Assembly: GCA_016932295.1 (NCBI GenBank)
Contig: JAFGDC010000235.1
Location: 1-16,622, forward strand
DNA length: 16,622 nt
Origin: a candidate division CSSED10-310 bacterium
Lineage (GTDB): Bacteria > CSSED10-310 > JAFGDC01
Direction of reading: 5' to 3'
The position numbers and the translations under genes were made by a program. Shown here in pieces: positions 14,645-16,622 of the stretch; position 1 is the stretch's first letter; every line of letters starts with the position of its first letter. A model generated the notes under the pieces. That model was given only the letters and a program-made list of their open reading frames with translations, did no database searches and was not told the origin of the DNA.

Positions 14645-15736
14645 TCATACCTGCTTCAGAACCGAAACAATGACCTCCAGCGCACGCTCCATGCGACGTT
14701 CATTCGCCTGACTGCCCATGTGACCCAATCTGAAAACCTTGCCGGCAAGGGGTCCAAAGGATCCTGACACCACCAGTCCGTGATCACGAAAGCGCTCGTT
14801 CAGGGAATTCCATGTCCATCCATAGGGGATATTCACCGCCGTGACCGTGGGCGAAGCCACCGCCTGGGCAGCGGGGAACAGCTCCAGGCTCAGTTCCCTC
14901 AATCCCTTCCGGCACATATCGGCGACCCGCTCATGTCGATTGAAGACATTCTCCATTCCTTCATCAAGCAGCAAACCCGCGGCGCGATGCAACTGCGCGA
15001 CTCCATGCCAGTGCGGCGTATAGGGGAAGTAGGCCTGCTCCACCGCATGCCGGAAGGGCAGCAACGCATCGTATCCCTGGTACCTGACTTCATCCATGAC
15101 GTACCACGCCACCTTGCTCACCGAAAGGAAACACATACCGGGCGGCGCGGAGAGGCATTTCTGGGAGCCACCCACACAGAGATCCACATGCCACGCATCC
15201 GCCTCCACCGGGGCGCCTCCGATGCTGGAGACGGCATCCACCAGCAGCAGGGGAACTCCCCGTTCCTCCTTCAAACGTCCCAGGCGAGCCAGCGGGTTGA
15301 GTGTGCCCGACGGTGTCTCGCAATGAACGGCTGTGATCATCTTTGGTCTGAACGATCGAATGACCTTCTCCACCTTGCTCAGATCGGAGATGGTTTCGTC
15401 ATAGCCCCAGCCGACCACCTCGACCTTGCAACCTATGCTTTTCGCCATCTCGGCAAGACCATATCCGAACACCCCGGTCGCCACGGCCACCACTCGATCG
15501 TCGGGCGCCAAACAACTGCGCAGGGAAGCCCACAACGCCAGCATGGCTTCACCGGACATGAGCACCACCTGGTTCCCGGTTCCCATCAAGCGCCCAAGTC
15601 GCTCCCCTGTCTCATTGTAAAGTTCGAAAAACTCCGGCTCAAGATCCGCCGAGCCATATTCCCTGGCTCCCACAGCCAGAATTTCCGGACTCATCGCCAC
15701 CGGTCCCGCCACCATGGGGATGGGATATCTTCTCAT
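14645..15736 (-). CDS. Class V PLP aminotransferase (serine/alanine-glyoxylate type)
   Basis: A 363-residue cytoplasmic aminotransferase of the AGXT/PucG/serine-pyruvate group. Features are the N-terminal IPMVAGPVAMSPEIL, HCETPSGTLNP (about 138-148, substrate and PLP contacts), LLLVDAVSSIGG with PLP-ring Asp167, and the Schiff-base lysine in GGSQKCLSAPPG (Lys193). Likely donors are alanine or serine with glyoxylate, pyruvate or phosphohydroxypyruvate as acceptor. Some members of this group replace SerC in serine synthesis, which would suit the nearby DUF1015 gene, but that is inference. The frame is open to 15757, but AGGAGGG at 15740-15746 favours the ATG at 15736, giving the family-like start M-R-R-Y-P-I-P. 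It has its own promoter and no close downstream gene. Confidence 0.92.
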   Translation of the reverse strand: MRRYPIPMVAGPVAMSPEILAVGAREYGSADLEPEFFELYNETGERLGRLMGTGNQVVLMSGEAMLALWASLRSCLAPDDRVVAVATGVFGYGLAEMAKSIGCKVEVVGWGYDETISDLSKVEKVIRSFRPKMITAVHCETPSGTLNPLARLGRLKEERGVPLLLVDAVSSIGGAPVEADAWHVDLCVGGSQKCLSAPPGMCFLSVSKVAWYVMDEVRYQGYDALLPFRHAVEQAYFPYTPHWHGVAQLHRAAGLLLDEGMENVFNRHERVADMCRKGLRELSLELFPAAQAVASPTVTAVNIPYGWTWNSLNERFRDHGLVVSGSFGPLAGKVFRLGHMGSQANERRMERALEVIVSVLKQV

Positions 15737-15804
15737 AGTCCCTCCTGTCGCGCCCACTCATCAAACACATCCCTCCTCGTCTTCGTCGTCGAGGTGGTAT
15801 TGTT

Positions 15805-15833
15805 GTTATCAGACACCCGACCGCCCCTGTCAA
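15805..15833 (-). promoter_or_regulatory. Sigma70-type promoter for the class V aminotransferase
   Basis: Minus-strand TTGACA (15828-15833, perfect -35), a 17-base spacer and GATAAC (15805-15810, four of six -10 bases). The predicted leader is about 60 bases and leads into the AGGAGGG ribosome site. Confidence 0.55.
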
Positions 15834-15889
15834 GGTGAAAGCCGGTTTTCCATTGAGCTGCGCGCAGCGCCGGGTAATCGGCGGGGACA

Positions 15890-15932
15890 TTGACTTGAAT
15901 AAAAAATTTCCTGGTATGAACATCACATGTGA
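15890..15932 (+). promoter_or_regulatory. Candidate promoter and palindromic operator for the exported-protein gene
   Basis: TTGACT (15890-15895) and an extended -10 TGG-TATGAA (15912-15920) are separated by 19 bases, longer than ideal. Immediately after the -10 lies a perfect 10-base palindrome TCACATGTGA (15923-15932), where a repressor could bind. The leader to the ATG at 16079 would be about 150 bases. Confidence 0.3.
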
Positions 15933-16078
15933 CACACCGTTTCATGTTTTTTACAATCTCCGGCGGTTCATCCGATAAGTCCGGAGCCGTGGTGAGCAGG
16001 ACTGGCGGAGGAACATCCGGTGAATGGGCAAAAGCAGGTTTTGAGCGAACAAACACCATGTATTAAAGGGAGATGGAT

Positions 16079-16622
16079 ATGAAGGCAGTAAGGAAGTGTG
16101 TTACGGCAATACTACTGGCGGGGTTGGTGATGCTTGCCGGCAGCACGATTCATGCCGCATGGAGCAACGATCCCGCGGTGAATCTCCCGGTGACTGATTC
16201 ACCGCAGCGACAGTACGCTCACCATCTCTGTAACACGCCCGATGGCGGCTATGTAGTGGTGTGGACCACCGTCGATCCAGTCAAGGCTCTGGGCAAGGAG
16301 GAGGGAGACGGGATCTTCGTACAAGAATTCAATGGCGATGGTGATCGCGTCTGGGGTGACGAGGGCGTCCAGGTCTGCTTCGATACCATGTCCGGGTGCG
16401 GACCACGGGTATGCAGCGACGGCACTGGTGGAGCATTCGTCGCCTGGCAGGATTACCGTGGCGGCCATACCACCGTTTACGGACAGCGGGTTTCATCCAC
16501 CGGCGTACCGCAATGGGCTTCGGGTGGGATCCTCATTTCCCAGAACGGCTATATAGCTTCCAACCCCTCCCTCGTGGCGGACGGTGGTGAGGGTGCTTTC
16601 GTGGGTTGGCGGTATTACGAGG
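16079..16622 (+). CDS. Exported repeat protein, 5' part only
   Basis: The frame runs open to the window end, so 181 complete residues are seen. Residues 1-27 form a signal peptide: MKAVRKC, a hydrophobic core (AILLAGLVMLAGS) and a likely cut after IHA or HAA. The mature part begins WSNDPAVNLPV and then shows repeats of the type D-G-x-G-G-A-F-V-A-W-x-D-x-R-G-G and V-Y-G-Q-R-V-S-S-T-G-x-P-x-W-A-S-G-G, at about residues 114-155, with a second D-G-G-E-G-A-F-V-G-W at about 167-178. Such repeats are common in large secreted proteins of environmental bacteria and probably form a beta-propeller. AAGGGAG at 16066-16072 lies six bases before this ATG. An in-frame ATG at 16073 is less well spaced. Function unknown. 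Confidence 0.88.
   Translation, partial: MKAVRKCVTAILLAGLVMLAGSTIHAAWSNDPAVNLPVTDSPQRQYAHHLCNTPDGGYVVVWTTVDPVKALGKEEGDGIFVQEFNGDGDRVWGDEGVQVCFDTMSGCGPRVCSDGTGGAFVAWQDYRGGHTTVYGQRVSSTGVPQWASGGILISQNGYIASNPSLVADGGEGAFVGWRYYE

Larger units (their letters stand above)
15737..16078. other. Divergent intergenic region
   Basis: Separates the minus-strand class V aminotransferase from the plus-strand exported-protein gene. It contains the aminotransferase promoter, a weaker plus-strand promoter candidate, a 10-base palindrome, and an inverted repeat CTCCGG/CCGGAG (15958-15963, 15981-15986). A minus-strand frame across it (108 residues, ending at 15733) contains the promoter and lacks a ribosome site, so I do not call a gene. 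Confidence 0.5.

Noticed and set aside
15733..16059. Minus-strand frame of 108 codons ending in an ATGA overlap with the class V aminotransferase
   Set aside because: No ribosome site, composition not protein-like at its end, and it contains a good TTGACA-17 promoter for the aminotransferase. Kept only as a weak possibility.

Overview
The window reads as a chromosomal segment of a moderately GC-rich (my impression, about 55-60%), probably Gram-negative and possibly uncultivated bacterium. The lineage call is weak. It rests on two large secreted repeat proteins, Pro/Thr linkers, a C-terminal PTL-type sorting tail (exosortase-like, found in diderm bacteria), and a threonine operon with a non-classical homoserine kinase. 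Acidobacteriota or a related candidate phylum would fit, but nothing here proves it. No rRNA, tRNA, CRISPR array, insertion sequence or phage gene was seen.

Layout. (A) 280-5445, plus strand: a tight four-gene run. It encodes threonine synthase (thrC), a phosphoglycerate-mutase-like protein likely to be the missing homoserine kinase, an unrecognised 422-residue protein, and a DUF1015 protein with a D-G-H-H-R motif. (B) 5521-5550: a hairpin between convergent genes, with its T-tract on the minus strand. (C) 5569-10215, minus strand: a 1548-residue exported protein made of two copies of a ten-repeat VCBS/FG-GAP plus Fn3-like module, ending in a VPTL-transmembrane-basic tail. A good promoter (TTGACA, 17 nt, TATTAG) lies upstream. 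(D) 10417-11007, minus: a small SAM methyltransferase. (E) 11008-11920: no confident gene; a long codon-registered open frame broken by one TAG. (F) 11921-14130, minus: a two-gene operon with a 4-base overlap, a SagB-type nitroreductase with an extra C-terminal DUF3471-like domain followed by a class I/II aminotransferase. (G) 14131-14644: gap with one possible small gene. (H) 14645-15736, minus: a class V aminotransferase with its own promoter. (I) 16079-16622, plus: the start of another exported repeat protein, cut off by the window end.

How it fits together. Region A looks like the end of threonine synthesis (homoserine to phosphohomoserine to threonine) plus two genes of unknown role. DUF1015 genes are, as I recall, often beside serine-synthesis genes, and the class V aminotransferase of region H belongs to a superfamily that includes serine-pathway enzymes, so a threonine/serine theme is plausible but inferred. 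Regions C and I supply surface or secreted proteins. Region F is the most unusual enzymatic unit: an FMN oxidoreductase of the SagB type coupled to a PLP aminotransferase. Its substrate cannot be read from the sequence.
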